Source: G051903925 sp051903925
GTDB lineage: Bacteria; Pseudomonadota; Alphaproteobacteria; Zavarziniales; Zavarziniaceae
Reading direction: 5' to 3'
Assembly (NCBI RefSeq): GCF_051903925.1
Contig: NZ_CP173678.1
Span: forward strand, 496,001 to 560,000
Length of the DNA stretch: 64,000 bases
Made by a program: the position numbers and the translations under genes. Shown one piece after another: positions 6,903 to 15,240 of this stretch (within the stretch, counting starts at the first letter, position 1; each line of letters starts with the position of its first letter). The notes beneath the pieces were generated by a model. That model was not told the origin of the DNA, ran no database searches, and was given only the letters and a program-made list of their open reading frames with translations.

Positions 6903-8354
6903 TCAGATCCCGCCCATGCAGAGGTATTTGATCTCGGTGAAGTCGTCGATGCCGTGGCGCGAGCCTTCGCGGCCGACGCCGGATTCCTTGATGCCGCCGA
7001 ACGGCGCCACTTCGGTCGAGATGATGCCGGTGTTGATGCCGACGATGCCGTATTCGACCGCTTCCGCCACGCGCCAGACGCGGCCGATGTCGCGGGCATA
7101 GAAATAGGCGGCCAACCCGAATTCGGTATCGTTGGCCATGCGGATCGCGTCCGCCTCGGTCTTGAAGCGGAACAGGGGGGCGACGGGGCCGAACGTCTCC
7201 TCCCGCGCGACCGCCATGGCCGGCGTCACGTCGGCCAGCACCGTGGGTTCGAAGAAGGTGCCGCCCAGGGCGTGGCGGTGGCCCCCGACGACGACGCGCG
7301 CGCCCTTGCCCACCGCATCCGCGATGTGCTCCTCCACCTTGGCAACCGCGTTGGCGTCAATCAGCGGGCCCTGCGTGCTGCCGGCATCCAGGCCGTTGCC
7401 GACCTTGAGCTTGCCCACCGCCGCGGCCAGCTTTTCGGCGAAAGCGTCATAGACGGCATCCTGGACCAGCAGGCGGTTGGCGCAGACGCAGGTCTGCCCC
7501 GTATTGCGGTACTTGGAGGCGATGGCCCCTTCGACCGCGGCATCCAGGTCGGCATCGTCGAACACGATGAAGGGCGCATTGCCGCCCAGTTCGAGGCCCA
7601 TCTTCTTTACCGTGCCGGCGCACTGGGCCATCAGCTTCTTGCCGATCTCGGTCGAGCCGGTGAAGGTCACCTTGCGCACGATGGGGTTCGAGGTCATCTC
7701 GCCGCCGATTTCGGCGGCCGAGCCGGTCAGGACGCTGATGACGCCGGGTGGGATGCCGGCGCGTTCGGCCAGGACGGCCAGGGCAAAGGCCGAATAGGGC
7801 GTCTGGGTCGCGGGCTTCACCACGATGGTGCAGCCGGACGCCAGGGCCGGCCCCGCCTTGCGCGTGATCATCGCGGCGGGGAAATTCCAGGGGGTGATGG
7901 CGGCGACCACGCCGATCGGTTCGCGCACCACGACGATGCGCTTGTCCGCGGCATGGGCGGGGATCACCTCGCCATAGATGCGCTTGGCCTCCTCCGCGAA
8001 CCATTCGATGAACGAGGCGGCATAGGCGACCTCGCCCTTGGCCTCGGCCAGGGGCTTGCCCTGCTCGACCGTCATGATCACGCCCAGGTCATCGGTGTTG
8101 GCGATGATCAGATCGAACCACTTGCGCATCAGGTTGGCGCGTTCCTTGGCCGTCTTGGCCCGCCAGGCGGGCAGCGCCTTGTTGGCGGCGTCGATGGCGC
8201 GCGCCGTCTCCGCCGCACCCATGCGCGGGATCGTGCCGATGACCTTGCCCGTCGCCTTTTCCGTCACGTCGATCGTGGCGCCGCCATCGGCATCGACCCA
8301 GGCGCCATCGATATAGGCCTGCTGGCGGAACAGGCTTGGATCCTTGAGCTGCAT
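6903..8354 (-). CDS. gabD: NAD(P)-dependent succinate-semialdehyde dehydrogenase
   Basis: A 483-residue aldehyde dehydrogenase, last step of GABA degradation (succinate semialdehyde to succinate). It carries ITPWNFPAAMITRKAGPALASGC, FTGSTEIGKKL, the catalytic Glu motif LELGGNAPF, the catalytic Cys in NTGQTCVCANR and the terminal GGIKESGVGREGS. The TCVCANR and KESGVGREG signatures favour GabD over other ALDHs. The start chosen is MQLKDPSLFRQQAYIDG at 8354, after GGAAGGA; the frame stays open upstream to 8510, but that part looks non-coding. No gabT is adjacent. Confidence 0.9.
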   Translation of the reverse strand: MQLKDPSLFRQQAYIDGAWVDADGGATIDVTEKATGKVIGTIPRMGAAETARAIDAANKALPAWRAKTAKERANLMRKWFDLIIANTDDLGVIMTVEQGKPLAEAKGEVAYAASFIEWFAEEAKRIYGEVIPAHAADKRIVVVREPIGVVAAITPWNFPAAMITRKAGPALASGCTIVVKPATQTPYSAFALAVLAERAGIPPGVISVLTGSAAEIGGEMTSNPIVRKVTFTGSTEIGKKLMAQCAGTVKKMGLELGGNAPFIVFDDADLDAAVEGAIASKYRNTGQTCVCANRLLVQDAVYDAFAEKLAAAVGKLKVGNGLDAGSTQGPLIDANAVAKVEEHIADAVGKGARVVVGGHRHALGGTFFEPTVLADVTPAMAVAREETFGPVAPLFRFKTEADAIRMANDTEFGLAAYFYARDIGRVWRVAEAVEYGIVGINTGIISTEVAPFGGIKESGVGREGSRHGIDDFTEIKYLCMGGI

Positions 8355-8431
8355 GGCGGCGTCCTTCCGGTCGGCGTGCTGGGCGTTGCGACTATACACA
8401 CTGGCGCCAAGCCTTGCTCCCGGACGCTTGT

Positions 8432-9136
8432 ATGGCCAGATTGCCCGACATGGAACGCTTTCCCCCCGCCGTCGCCTTTGACCTGGACGGCACGCTCGTC
8501 CATTCCGCACCTGACCTGACGGGCGCGCTCAATGCCGTCCTGGCGCGGGCGGGGCGCCCGCCGGTCAGCGAGGCGCTGCTGCGCACGCTGGTGGGCGAGG
8601 GCGCCAACCGCCTGATCGAGCGCGGGCTGGAGGCGACCGGCGGGTCGCTGGACGAGGACACCCGGGCCGACCTGCTCGCCTATTTCCTCAGCTATTACGC
8701 CGAGAACATCTGCGTGGACTCGCACCCTTTCGCCAACGTCGTGAGCGTGCTGGAGGACCTGCGCGCCGCGGGCGTGCCGATGTGCGTCTGCACCAACAAG
8801 CCGGAGCGTCTGGCGAGGCGGCTGCTGGCGGCAACCGACCTGGCGCGCTTCTTCCCCGATCCGGTCGGGGGCGACAGCCTGCCCTGGAAGAAGCCCGACG
8901 CCCGCCATCTGGAGGCGGCGCTGGCGCCATTGGGCGTGCCGGTCGCGGGAACGGTGATGGTGGGCGACAGCGCCGCCGACCTGGGGGTTGCACGCAATGC
9001 CGGCGTGCCCTGCGTGCTGGTCAGCTTTGGCTACACCGCGATTCCTGCCGCGGAGCTGGGCGCCGACATCCTGATCGACGACTTTGCCGAACTGCCCGGT
9101 GCCCTGACCCGCCTGGCGGCCCGAGCCCTGGCCTGA
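8432..9136 (+). CDS. gph: Phosphoglycolate phosphatase, HAD superfamily
   Basis: A HAD hydrolase of about 234 residues that removes phosphoglycolate. Motif I is FDLDGTLVHSAPDL, motif II CTNKPERLARRLL, motif III KKPDARHL, and motif IV VGDSAADLGVARNAG. The VHSAPDL and TNKP signatures match bacterial Gph. Possible starts are ATG 8432 and ATG 8450; the first gives a short extra leader. The stop overlaps the start of the following oxygenase gene (TGATG), so the two form an operon. Confidence 0.87.
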   Translation: MARLPDMERFPPAVAFDLDGTLVHSAPDLTGALNAVLARAGRPPVSEALLRTLVGEGANRLIERGLEATGGSLDEDTRADLLAYFLSYYAENICVDSHPFANVVSVLEDLRAAGVPMCVCTNKPERLARRLLAATDLARFFPDPVGGDSLPWKKPDARHLEAALAPLGVPVAGTVMVGDSAADLGVARNAGVPCVLVSFGYTAIPAAELGADILIDDFAELPGALTRLAARALA

Positions 9137-9804
9137 TGGCACAGGCGCCGCACGCGCAGCCCTTTGCCGGGCAGCAACTGCTGACGTTCTTTCCGACGCT
9201 GGTCTGGGTGTTCGACCTGGTTCCGGCCGAGCGTGACGCGGTGGCCGGCGACATCGCGGCGTTCCTGGCGCGGGCCGGCGCGGCCACGCCTGGCCGCACC
9301 GACCTGTCGCTGCAGACCGACCATGACTTCCACACCAGGCCAGAGTTCAACCGCCTGGGCCGGGCCATCGACCTGGCCGTCCGCAATATCAGCGGATTCC
9401 TGCAACTGGACGCGGACCGGCCGATGGTCACGGGTTGCTGGATCAATGTCAGTCCGCCGGGCGCGCGGCATCATGAGCATGCGCATCCCAACAACTACCT
9501 GAGCGGCGTCTACTACATCGCGGCACCACCCGGCGCCGGACAGATCGCCTTTCACGATCCGCGGCCCCAGGCGCACGTGGTGCTGCCGCCGATGAAGCGG
9601 GTGACGGGCCATACGGGCGCGGTCATGACGGTGGCGCCCGCGCCCGGGCGCCTGATCCTGTTCCATTCCTGGCTGCGTCACAGTGTGGACCCGAACGAGG
9701 CGCCAAGCGACCGCATCAGCCTGTCATTCAACGTGATGTTCGAGGATTTCGGCGAACGCTATGGTCGCCCGCTGTGGCGCCCGCGCATCCCGTCGCCCGA
9801 CTGA
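9136..9804 (+). CDS. Putative 2OG-Fe(II) oxygenase (TIGR02466 type)
   Basis: 222 residues of cupin-type jelly-roll character. The pattern QTDHDFH, CWINVSPPGARHHEHAHPNNYLSGVYYI, IAFHDPR and LFHSWLRHSVDPN..R.SLSFNV matches the TIGR02466 family of putative 2-oxoglutarate/Fe(II) oxygenases. The HEHAHP and HSWLRHSV histidines and the Arg of DRISLSF are candidate iron and 2-oxoglutarate ligands. The substrate is unknown; related families hydroxylate proteins or small molecules. Translationally coupled to gph. Confidence 0.75.
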   Translation: MAQAPHAQPFAGQQLLTFFPTLVWVFDLVPAERDAVAGDIAAFLARAGAATPGRTDLSLQTDHDFHTRPEFNRLGRAIDLAVRNISGFLQLDADRPMVTGCWINVSPPGARHHEHAHPNNYLSGVYYIAAPPGAGQIAFHDPRPQAHVVLPPMKRVTGHTGAVMTVAPAPGRLILFHSWLRHSVDPNEAPSDRISLSFNVMFEDFGERYGRPLWRPRIPSPD

Positions 9805-9823
9805 GCGCGCGACGTGCCGCCGC

Positions 9824-9852
9824 TTGACAGCGGCCGGCGGCACTTCTATCTA
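9824..9852 (+). promoter_or_regulatory. Sigma-70 promoter of tRNA-Val
   Basis: TTGACA (9824-9829), exactly 17 bp, then TATCTA (9847-9852). The -35 is a perfect consensus. The predicted start is near 9859, about 25 bases before the mature tRNA. A G/C-rich discriminator follows, as expected for a stable-RNA promoter. Confidence 0.8.
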
Positions 9853-9883
9853 GCGCCCTTCGCGGCGTGTCCGCGACAGGCAT

Positions 9884-9958
9884 GGGCGATTAGCTCAGCG
9901 GGAGAGCGTCCCCTTCACACGGGGAAGGTCGTAGGTTCGATCCCTACATCGCCCACCA
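9884..9958 (+). tRNA. tRNA-Val (anticodon CAC)
   Basis: A full 75-nt cloverleaf with encoded CCA. Acceptor GGGCGAT/ATCGCCC, D-arm GCTC/GAGC, anticodon stem TCCCC/GGGGA with loop TTCACAC (anticodon CAC, reading GUG), five-base variable loop, T-arm GTAGG-TTCGATC-CCTAC. No integrase or attachment-site duplication was seen next to it. Confidence 0.97.
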
Positions 9959-10032
9959 TGCCAGCCCGCGCGACGCGCCAGGCGACACCAGCCGACAGCC
10001 CCCATTCCCCTGCCGCCAATCGCCGGCCGCTG

Positions 10033-10194
10033 CTATAGCGCGCTGCCCAGCAGCAGCGACCAAGTGCCGACGCAGAACGCCAGGACGGCCGTCCAGGTCA
10101 GCAGGAATTCGGTTCGCGATGCCTTCGCCGGCCGCCGCTGGCGTGCCTGCCAGGATTGTCGGGGGGCGACGTCGTGGAACGTGATATGGGCCAT
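10033..10194 (-). CDS. Small single-pass membrane protein (53 aa)
   Basis: A short frame read from the minus strand, with a full AGGAGG ribosome site seven bases before ATG 10194. The product starts MAHITFHDVAPRQSWQ, has a basic stretch (ARQRRPAKASR) at residues 18-28 and one hydrophobic helix (EFLLTWTAVLAFCVGTWSLLL) at about 30-50, then stops at TAG. The basic side before the helix suggests the N-terminus stays in the cytoplasm. No family is recognised. The layout resembles short accessory subunits of membrane complexes, but no complex genes are adjacent. Confidence 0.65.
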   Translation of the reverse strand: MAHITFHDVAPRQSWQARQRRPAKASRTEFLLTWTAVLAFCVGTWSLLLGSAL

Positions 10195-10338
10195 GGCGGG
10201 CCTCCTGTGTGTTGCCCAATTGCCAGAGTCAAGACGTAAGCAGGGGGGAGGGTTCCGTCAGGAGGCGGACGAAACAGGGCAGCCATGCGGGCCCTTGCCA
10301 TCGCCGCGCCACAGTTCGGTGCTCTGTCCCGCTCACCC

Positions 10339-10809
10339 TCAAAACGTGATCACGACCTGTACAATGTCCGAATAGCTGCCCGGGCGGACCGGTTGCAGCG
10401 CAGGGATGCGGCCATGGATCGTGTAGGGGATGCTGAACGGAAACAGCGTCACCAGCGCGCCGAATGACCGCACCGCGGTCGCCCCGGTGCCGTCCCCCCA
10501 GACCGTGGAATAGGCGTTCGACGTGAACAGGTTGTAGCCGAGCGCGTTGGTCCCACTGGTCATGGACCGCGCCGTATAGGTTCCGCTGGCACCGGGGCTG
10601 AGGCGGACGTCGAACGCCAGGAACAACGTGACCAGGGCATTGCAGGTCACCTGGATGGTCGCGGTCGAAGTATTGGGCAGGGCGCTGAACGGGCGGTACT
10701 GGCCAAAATTGAGGTTGGTGGCCGAGGCGCTGCAGGCCAGCGCCCAGGCCGGCGCCGGCACGGCCAGGAGGCCCGCCAGGACGATCCAGAGGGTGCGCAG
10801 GCGACGCAT
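10339..10809 (-). CDS. Spore coat U-domain pilin, likely tip or minor subunit of Csu-type pilus
   Basis: 156 residues starting MRRLRTLWIVLAGLLAVPAPAWALA, a signal peptide ending near residue 23, then one SCPU domain (CSASATNLNFGQYRPFSALPNTSTATIQVTC to RPGSYSDIVQVVITF). Donor-strand pilins of archaic chaperone-usher systems have this domain and terminal alternating hydrophobic strand. It is the last gene of the operon, where csuE-like tip adhesins sit, but it has a single domain. ATG 10809 overlaps the usher stop (ATGA). The frame is open further upstream, inside the usher gene, but only this start gives a signal peptide. Confidence 0.85.
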   Translation of the reverse strand: MRRLRTLWIVLAGLLAVPAPAWALACSASATNLNFGQYRPFSALPNTSTATIQVTCNALVTLFLAFDVRLSPGASGTYTARSMTSGTNALGYNLFTSNAYSTVWGDGTGATAVRSFGALVTLFPFSIPYTIHGRIPALQPVRPGSYSDIVQVVITF

Positions 10810-13082
10810 CAGTCGATCGCGGTGCACGGCAGGACGATGGGAGCGCCACCGCGGGCCGCGATCGTCGCCTGCTCCAGGACGGCGCGGCAGCCGCCACCCG
10901 CCCAACGGACGTCGAGGTCGGCGCGGGCGGTGAGCCCGGCCAGATAGGCCTGGCCGTCATAGCCGACCAGGGCATCGCCGGCGGGCATTGCCACGCGCGC
11001 CCCCAGCGGCACCGGCTCGCCCGAAGTCTGGAGCAGGGTCACCAGGGCCTTGGCGCTCGTGTCGACGGGGAAGTCGACCAGCACGCCGGAACGGCTGCGC
11101 GGCACGACCACGCGGGACGGCTCGTCCACATTCTGCTCCAGCGCGAAATCCAGCGGCTCGATCGCGACCATGTTCGCACTGTAGGACTGCAGCCCCGTCA
11201 CCAGAAGCAGGCCGTCCGCATTGGTCACGCCCGCCGGGCGGTTCTCGCGATAGACGCGAATGCCGGCCTGGCCGTGGGTGTCGATCAGGGCGAAGGAATC
11301 CTCGATCGGGCCGGAGGCGAAGGCATCGCCCGCCATGCCGACCAGCGACCCCGCCATCCCGATGCGCGCCGCCGCGGTCCGCTCGTCGCCCACCAGGTCG
11401 GCGCGCAGGTCGGCGAAGGAGGCGCGGTAGACGGCGCCCAGGCTGGCGCGGTTGAGTTCCCCCTGCTGCAGGTCGGCGCGCCAGTCGACCTCATGGCCCA
11501 TCAGGTCGCGTCCGCTCAGGCTCTGGCGGGCGGACGGACCCTGGCGGTCATGCTCGACCCCCACCCCTCCCAGGACGCCGCCCCCCAGCGGGACGGACAG
11601 CCAGACGCCAAAGGCCGCATCGCCGGTGCGCGTATCGGCGGTCGCGGTCACCTGGACGAAGGCATCGTCGAACAGGCGGCGGCTGAAACTGGCGGTGGCG
11701 AGCGAGGCATCACCCCGGCCACCGCGGTCGATCCCGGCATAGGCCAGGCCCAGGCCGCCCAGCCCGCCTAGCGGCACGCCGACATTGATGCGGAAGGCGC
11801 GGCGGATCGGGCCATCCCCCTCCAGCCTTGCCAGGTCGGCATAGTCGTCGCTGGCTAGGGTCGCCTGGGCCTGGACGGAGACGTACTCGCCCTGGTGGCT
11901 GAAGCCAAGCGTGGCACTGGCACCGCTGCCGAAGCTGGAGGTGCTGCCGGACAGGCTGCCGTTGATGACGCCGAACTCGCCAAGAGCCAGGTAGCCCCCG
12001 GCACCGGCCAAAGCGAGGTCGGCAGAGGCCTCGACGTGCCCCTCCAGCGTCAGGTCGCCTTCCATCAGCCCATAGCGGGCGGTGCCGACCGCGGCCAGAC
12101 GGCCATAGCCGAAGCTGTCCTGGGCGTAGCGACGGCGCGTGAAGCCAAGTTCGGCCGAGTAGTCGAGCGTACCGGCGGGCAGCAGCGCCCCATCGGCGTA
12201 AAAGGCGATGTTCTGGACCGACTCGCGGCCCAGCACGTCCCGGACCACCACGCGCACGTCGCCCTGGCCGCTGACTACGGGCAGGTCCCGGATCGTGAAG
12301 GGGCCAGCATCGACCGGCATGCTGAGGCGCAGGCCATCGTTCACATAGACGTCGACGACCGAGGGGATGGCGGCCTGCCCTTCGATCAGCGGCAGGGTGC
12401 TGGCGCTGCGCCCGGGCTGCAGGCCCCTGTTGCTGGCCACCTGGATGCCGCCAAACCGCAGGGAGCGTGTCCAGGTCGTGCTGCCGGTGATCGCGTCGCC
12501 CAGCCGGATCGAGGTGAGCGTGTCGGGCTGGTCCAGCTCGATCGTGCTGTCCAGGCGCAGTAGCGGGCTGTCGCCGCCGCTCTGGCCGATGAAGGTCGCA
12601 TGGGCCACGCCCCAGGGCGAGAAGGCGCGCAGGTCGCCAAAGCCGGCGACGGACACCATGGCGTCGCTGCCGCTGGCGGCTTCCGCGAAAATGTCATAGC
12701 CCAGCATGAGGCCGGTCGCGGCCGTCGCCTCGGTTTCGGTGCCGCTGGCGTTGATGTCGGTGACCAGGGAGCCGTCGAGCAGGGCCTTGTCCGCGTCGAG
12801 CGCGATCGTCTGGTTGGCAAGGTCGACCGTGACCTGAAGGCCGGGAACCGCGCGAAGCTGGACCTGCCCCTGGTCCGCCACAGGCAGGTTGACGCCGATG
12901 CGCCGCAGGTCCGCCGCGGCAGCCGCCAGGTCGTCCACGGCCCCCTCGAACGCCACGACCTCGCCCGTGGCGCGGCCGTTGACCGTCACCTCAAGCCATT
13001 GGGTGGCCGCCGCCGGGCGGGACAGGCCCAGACTCACGGCCAGTACGGCGGCAAGAAGCCATATCTCAGCGCGCCGCGCCAT
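10809..13082 (-). CDS. csuD: Archaic (Csu-type) fimbrial outer-membrane usher
   Basis: 757 residues starting MARRAEIWLLAAVLAVSLGLSRPAAA (signal peptide). It follows the usher plan: N-terminal chaperone-binding domain, a long beta-barrel region rich in alternating polar and hydrophobic strands, the plug segment with PVVSGQGDVRVVVRDVLGRE, and C-terminal domains (GIRVYRENRPAGVTNADGLLLV). Ushers form the outer-membrane pore that assembles pilins delivered by the chaperone. The gene overlaps the chaperone gene by 17 bp and the next pilin gene by four. Length is near the family norm of about 800. Confidence 0.9.
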   Translation of the reverse strand: MARRAEIWLLAAVLAVSLGLSRPAAATQWLEVTVNGRATGEVVAFEGAVDDLAAAAADLRRIGVNLPVADQGQVQLRAVPGLQVTVDLANQTIALDADKALLDGSLVTDINASGTETEATAATGLMLGYDIFAEAASGSDAMVSVAGFGDLRAFSPWGVAHATFIGQSGGDSPLLRLDSTIELDQPDTLTSIRLGDAITGSTTWTRSLRFGGIQVASNRGLQPGRSASTLPLIEGQAAIPSVVDVYVNDGLRLSMPVDAGPFTIRDLPVVSGQGDVRVVVRDVLGRESVQNIAFYADGALLPAGTLDYSAELGFTRRRYAQDSFGYGRLAAVGTARYGLMEGDLTLEGHVEASADLALAGAGGYLALGEFGVINGSLSGSTSSFGSGASATLGFSHQGEYVSVQAQATLASDDYADLARLEGDGPIRRAFRINVGVPLGGLGGLGLAYAGIDRGGRGDASLATASFSRRLFDDAFVQVTATADTRTGDAAFGVWLSVPLGGGVLGGVGVEHDRQGPSARQSLSGRDLMGHEVDWRADLQQGELNRASLGAVYRASFADLRADLVGDERTAAARIGMAGSLVGMAGDAFASGPIEDSFALIDTHGQAGIRVYRENRPAGVTNADGLLLVTGLQSYSANMVAIEPLDFALEQNVDEPSRVVVPRSRSGVLVDFPVDTSAKALVTLLQTSGEPVPLGARVAMPAGDALVGYDGQAYLAGLTARADLDVRWAGGGCRAVLEQATIAARGGAPIVLPCTAID

Positions 13083-13800
13083 GAACGGTCTGGTCCACGG
13101 CGCCGGTGTCCGTGTCGAAGCGCAGCCGGACCGGCCCCGTGGCCGCGCCGGATGCAGGGTCAAACGCCCAGGCGCGGCTGCTGCCGGCCAGGACATAGCC
13201 GGCCAACCCTTCCACCTGCCCCAGTGCGCGGCCATCGGGCAGTGCCAGGGCCAGGTTGGCGATCCTGGCGCGGCGGCCCCCGGCATTGCTGGCGATCAGG
13301 CGCAGGCGCCCGTCCGGGTCACGATCATAGGACCAGGCCAGTTCCGGTTGGGCCTGCTCGCCCGTACCGACAAAGACCGGCAGGCTGAAGCGAATCGGCA
13401 GGCGGATGGCCGACGCCCCCTGCCCCGGATCGGGCAGTTCGTCGAAGAACAGGCGGAAGGACTGCTCGCCCTGCGCCGCGGCACCGGACAGGACCACCCG
13501 CACGACCTGCTGCTGGTCGGGGCCCAGCTCGAACAGCGGCGGGCTGACATGCAGGCGCGTCGACGGATCCAGGCGATCGTCGCCCATGTCCTGCCGCCAT
13601 TCGAAGGCCCGCACCTGGACATTCACCGCCTGGCTGCCCAGGTTGCGCACCAGCAGCTTGCCCACCGGCTTGTCGGCGGGGAGTTCGACGATGACGGGCG
13701 AGACCTGCATGCTGGCCTGCGCGGGGAGTGCCCCCAGACCGGCCAGGGTCCCCAGGACCGCGATCACGGCCGCGCGCCAAGCCAGGCGACGGGTGCCCAT
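13066..13800 (-). CDS. csuC: Periplasmic pilus-assembly chaperone (PapD-like)
   Basis: 244 residues with a signal peptide ending at ALPAQA. The Ig-like chaperone core is visible: MQVSPVIVELPADKPVGKLLVRNLGSQAVNVQVRAFEW, then PPLFELGPDQQQVVRVVL and FRLFFDELP. It donates a beta-strand to pilins in the periplasm and hands them to the usher. The position between pilin and usher genes confirms the role. Only one base separates it from the upstream pilin gene stop. Confidence 0.9.
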   Translation of the reverse strand: MGTRRLAWRAAVIAVLGTLAGLGALPAQASMQVSPVIVELPADKPVGKLLVRNLGSQAVNVQVRAFEWRQDMGDDRLDPSTRLHVSPPLFELGPDQQQVVRVVLSGAAAQGEQSFRLFFDELPDPGQGASAIRLPIRFSLPVFVGTGEQAQPELAWSYDRDPDGRLRLIASNAGGRRARIANLALALPDGRALGQVEGLAGYVLAGSSRAWAFDPASGAATGPVRLRFDTDTGAVDQTVHGAAR

Positions 13801-13801
13801 C

Positions 13802-14338
13802 TCAGTAGGTGACCGTGACGGTGATCGTGTCGCGGTACGACCCGGCGGACGCGGCCTGCTGCGCCGGGATCCGGCCGCGCACGGTCAGCGACTGGGTGCT
13901 GCCGCTGCCGGTGCCGGCCTGGGCGGTGCCGTTCGTGCCGTCACCCCACACAACGGTGTAGGCGACGTCGGAATAGAGCTGGTAGGACAGCCGCTTCGCG
14001 GGGTCGGTCAGGTCGCTCATCTGGCGGCCGGTGACATTGCCCTGGGCGCCGCCGTCCAGCTTGACGCTGTAGGCGGTGCCGGTGGTGCAAGTGACGCCGA
14101 TGGTCGACGTGGCCGTCAGCGGCGCGCTGCTGTTGATCGAGTAGGTCCCGAAATTGAGATCGGCCGCATTCACCGCGCACTCGTCGCTGACGGTCGCGCT
14201 GACGGTGAACTGGCTGCTGCTGCTGGCGGCGTGGCCCGCAACCGGCAGCAGCAGGGCCGCCGCGGCAAGCAGACCGGCGGCGATGCCGCCGACCGGCAGG
14301 AAGGACTGGTCGTTGCGGAGCTTGCGGGTATTCGGCAT
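13802..14338 (-). CDS. Spore coat U-domain major pilin (CsuA/B-like)
   Basis: 178 residues from ATG 14338 after GAAAGGACCCGAG. It has a signal peptide (LLAAAALLLPVAGHAASS) and one SCPU domain: FTVSATVSDECAVNAADLNFGTY, IGVTCTTGTAYSVKLDGG, ending RDTITVTVTY. It is the promoter-proximal gene and the likely major subunit. These pili mediate surface attachment and biofilm formation in other Proteobacteria. A start 20 codons upstream is possible but adds a non-signal leader. Confidence 0.87.
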   Translation of the reverse strand: MPNTRKLRNDQSFLPVGGIAAGLLAAAALLLPVAGHAASSSSQFTVSATVSDECAVNAADLNFGTYSINSSAPLTATSTIGVTCTTGTAYSVKLDGGAQGNVTGRQMSDLTDPAKRLSYQLYSDVAYTVVWGDGTNGTAQAGTGSGSTQSLTVRGRIPAQQAASAGSYRDTITVTVTY

Positions 14339-14672
14339 CTCGGGTCCTTTCTCGGTCAGCCGGCAAGCCGGCAGAAAAACGTTTCGATGTTGAACCATAT
14401 GGCCACTTGATCCAGCGTCATCCCCTGGCTGGCAGGCGCCATATCGTTGCTACTCGATACCGTCCGAAAGCTGACCGACAAATCCTAACAAATTGCTTCC
14501 GGATGCACGTTTTTCGATTGATCACGCGCCCAGCGCGCGAATGGCGTCCTGCGCGCGGCACGACTGCACCAACGGCGCACGCCTGACCGGCGCGGCGAGC
14601 GCAAGAGGCCGCGGCGCCGGTGGGGTTGGACGGGTTCGACAGCCGCGTGGGAGGTCGGAACCCGCACTGCCC
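14339..14672. other. Intergenic region upstream of the pilus operon
   Basis: 334 bp between usg (minus strand, ends at 14673) and the first pilin gene. It is more AT-rich than its surroundings around 14400-14515 and must hold the operon promoter reading leftwards. I saw no strong consensus promoter, no clear operator and no RNA structure. The short frames here look non-coding. Confidence 0.5.
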
Positions 14673-14933
14673 TCAGTGGAGGTTGTAGACGGTGCCCAGG
14701 CGGAATTCGGTCGGCCGGATCAGGCGACAGGACGCGATCTTCACCGAATGAAGCTTGCCCTCCAACTTTGTCTCCCAGAACTCAAGAAACCTGCTCAACA
14801 CCGGAAATTTCGGAGCGATATCAAGATCCTGCCACGTATAGCTTTGGAGCAAAGCCGGGTGATCAGGGAAATGATACAAAATCTCAGCCGTCGTCATGCG
14901 GTAGTCCTTCAGCATCAACTGAAAATCCGACAT
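14673..14933 (-). CDS. usg: Usg family protein
   Basis: 86 residues: MSDFQLMLKDYRMTTAEILYHFPDHPALLQSYTWQDLDIAPKFPVLSRFLEFWETKLEGKLHSVKIASCRLIRPTEFR. This matches the small Usg protein of alphaproteobacteria, first noted beside trp genes. Its biochemical role is not established. Codon use is less G/C-biased than that of its neighbours. Here it is monocistronic, without trp genes around it. Confidence 0.85.
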   Translation of the reverse strand: MSDFQLMLKDYRMTTAEILYHFPDHPALLQSYTWQDLDIAPKFPVLSRFLEFWETKLEGKLHSVKIASCRLIRPTEFRLGTVYNLH

Positions 14934-15240
14934 CGATCGTCTCCGTTTGGTGCGTACGGTCCTTCTGGTTCTCCAGGCGATCTCCCATTCGACGGCATGC
15001 CGTCTGTCATTGGTCCGGAAATCTTAGCACCACAGGGTGCGCCTCCTTCAAGGGGGCTTGGAAAGTTCGGGTTCCCAGGCAGCTATTGCGGGCCCGCGTT
15101 GCGGCAGGAAGGTCACGCCCACCGGATTCCTGGTGCCGAGCCGGCCGAGGCGGGATGCGATCAATCTGGGCGTTGAACGGCGGCCCATGGCGACTAGACT
15201 GCGCGACCCGACAGGCCCCTGCGCAAGAAGGACCATGCCA
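14934..15240. other. Intergenic region between usg and acuI
   Basis: 307 bp with no supported gene. It contains a perfect 14-bp palindrome GACGGCATGCCGTC (14991-15004) about 58 bp upstream of usg, and must hold promoters for both divergent genes. No consensus -35/-10 pair stood out. Frames crossing it are weak and carry no recognisable domain. Confidence 0.45.

Noticed and set aside
9884..9958. tRNA-Val as an attachment site for the phage-like cluster
   Set aside because: The cluster begins 16 kb away, there is no integrase, and no duplicated tRNA end was seen.
9944..10219. 91-aa minus-strand frame overlapping tRNA-Val
   Set aside because: It runs through the tRNA; the better frame with AGGAGG is the 53-aa gene at 10033-10194.
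14485..14667. 60-aa frame upstream of usg
   Set aside because: No ribosome site, no domain, base composition like the intergenic region.
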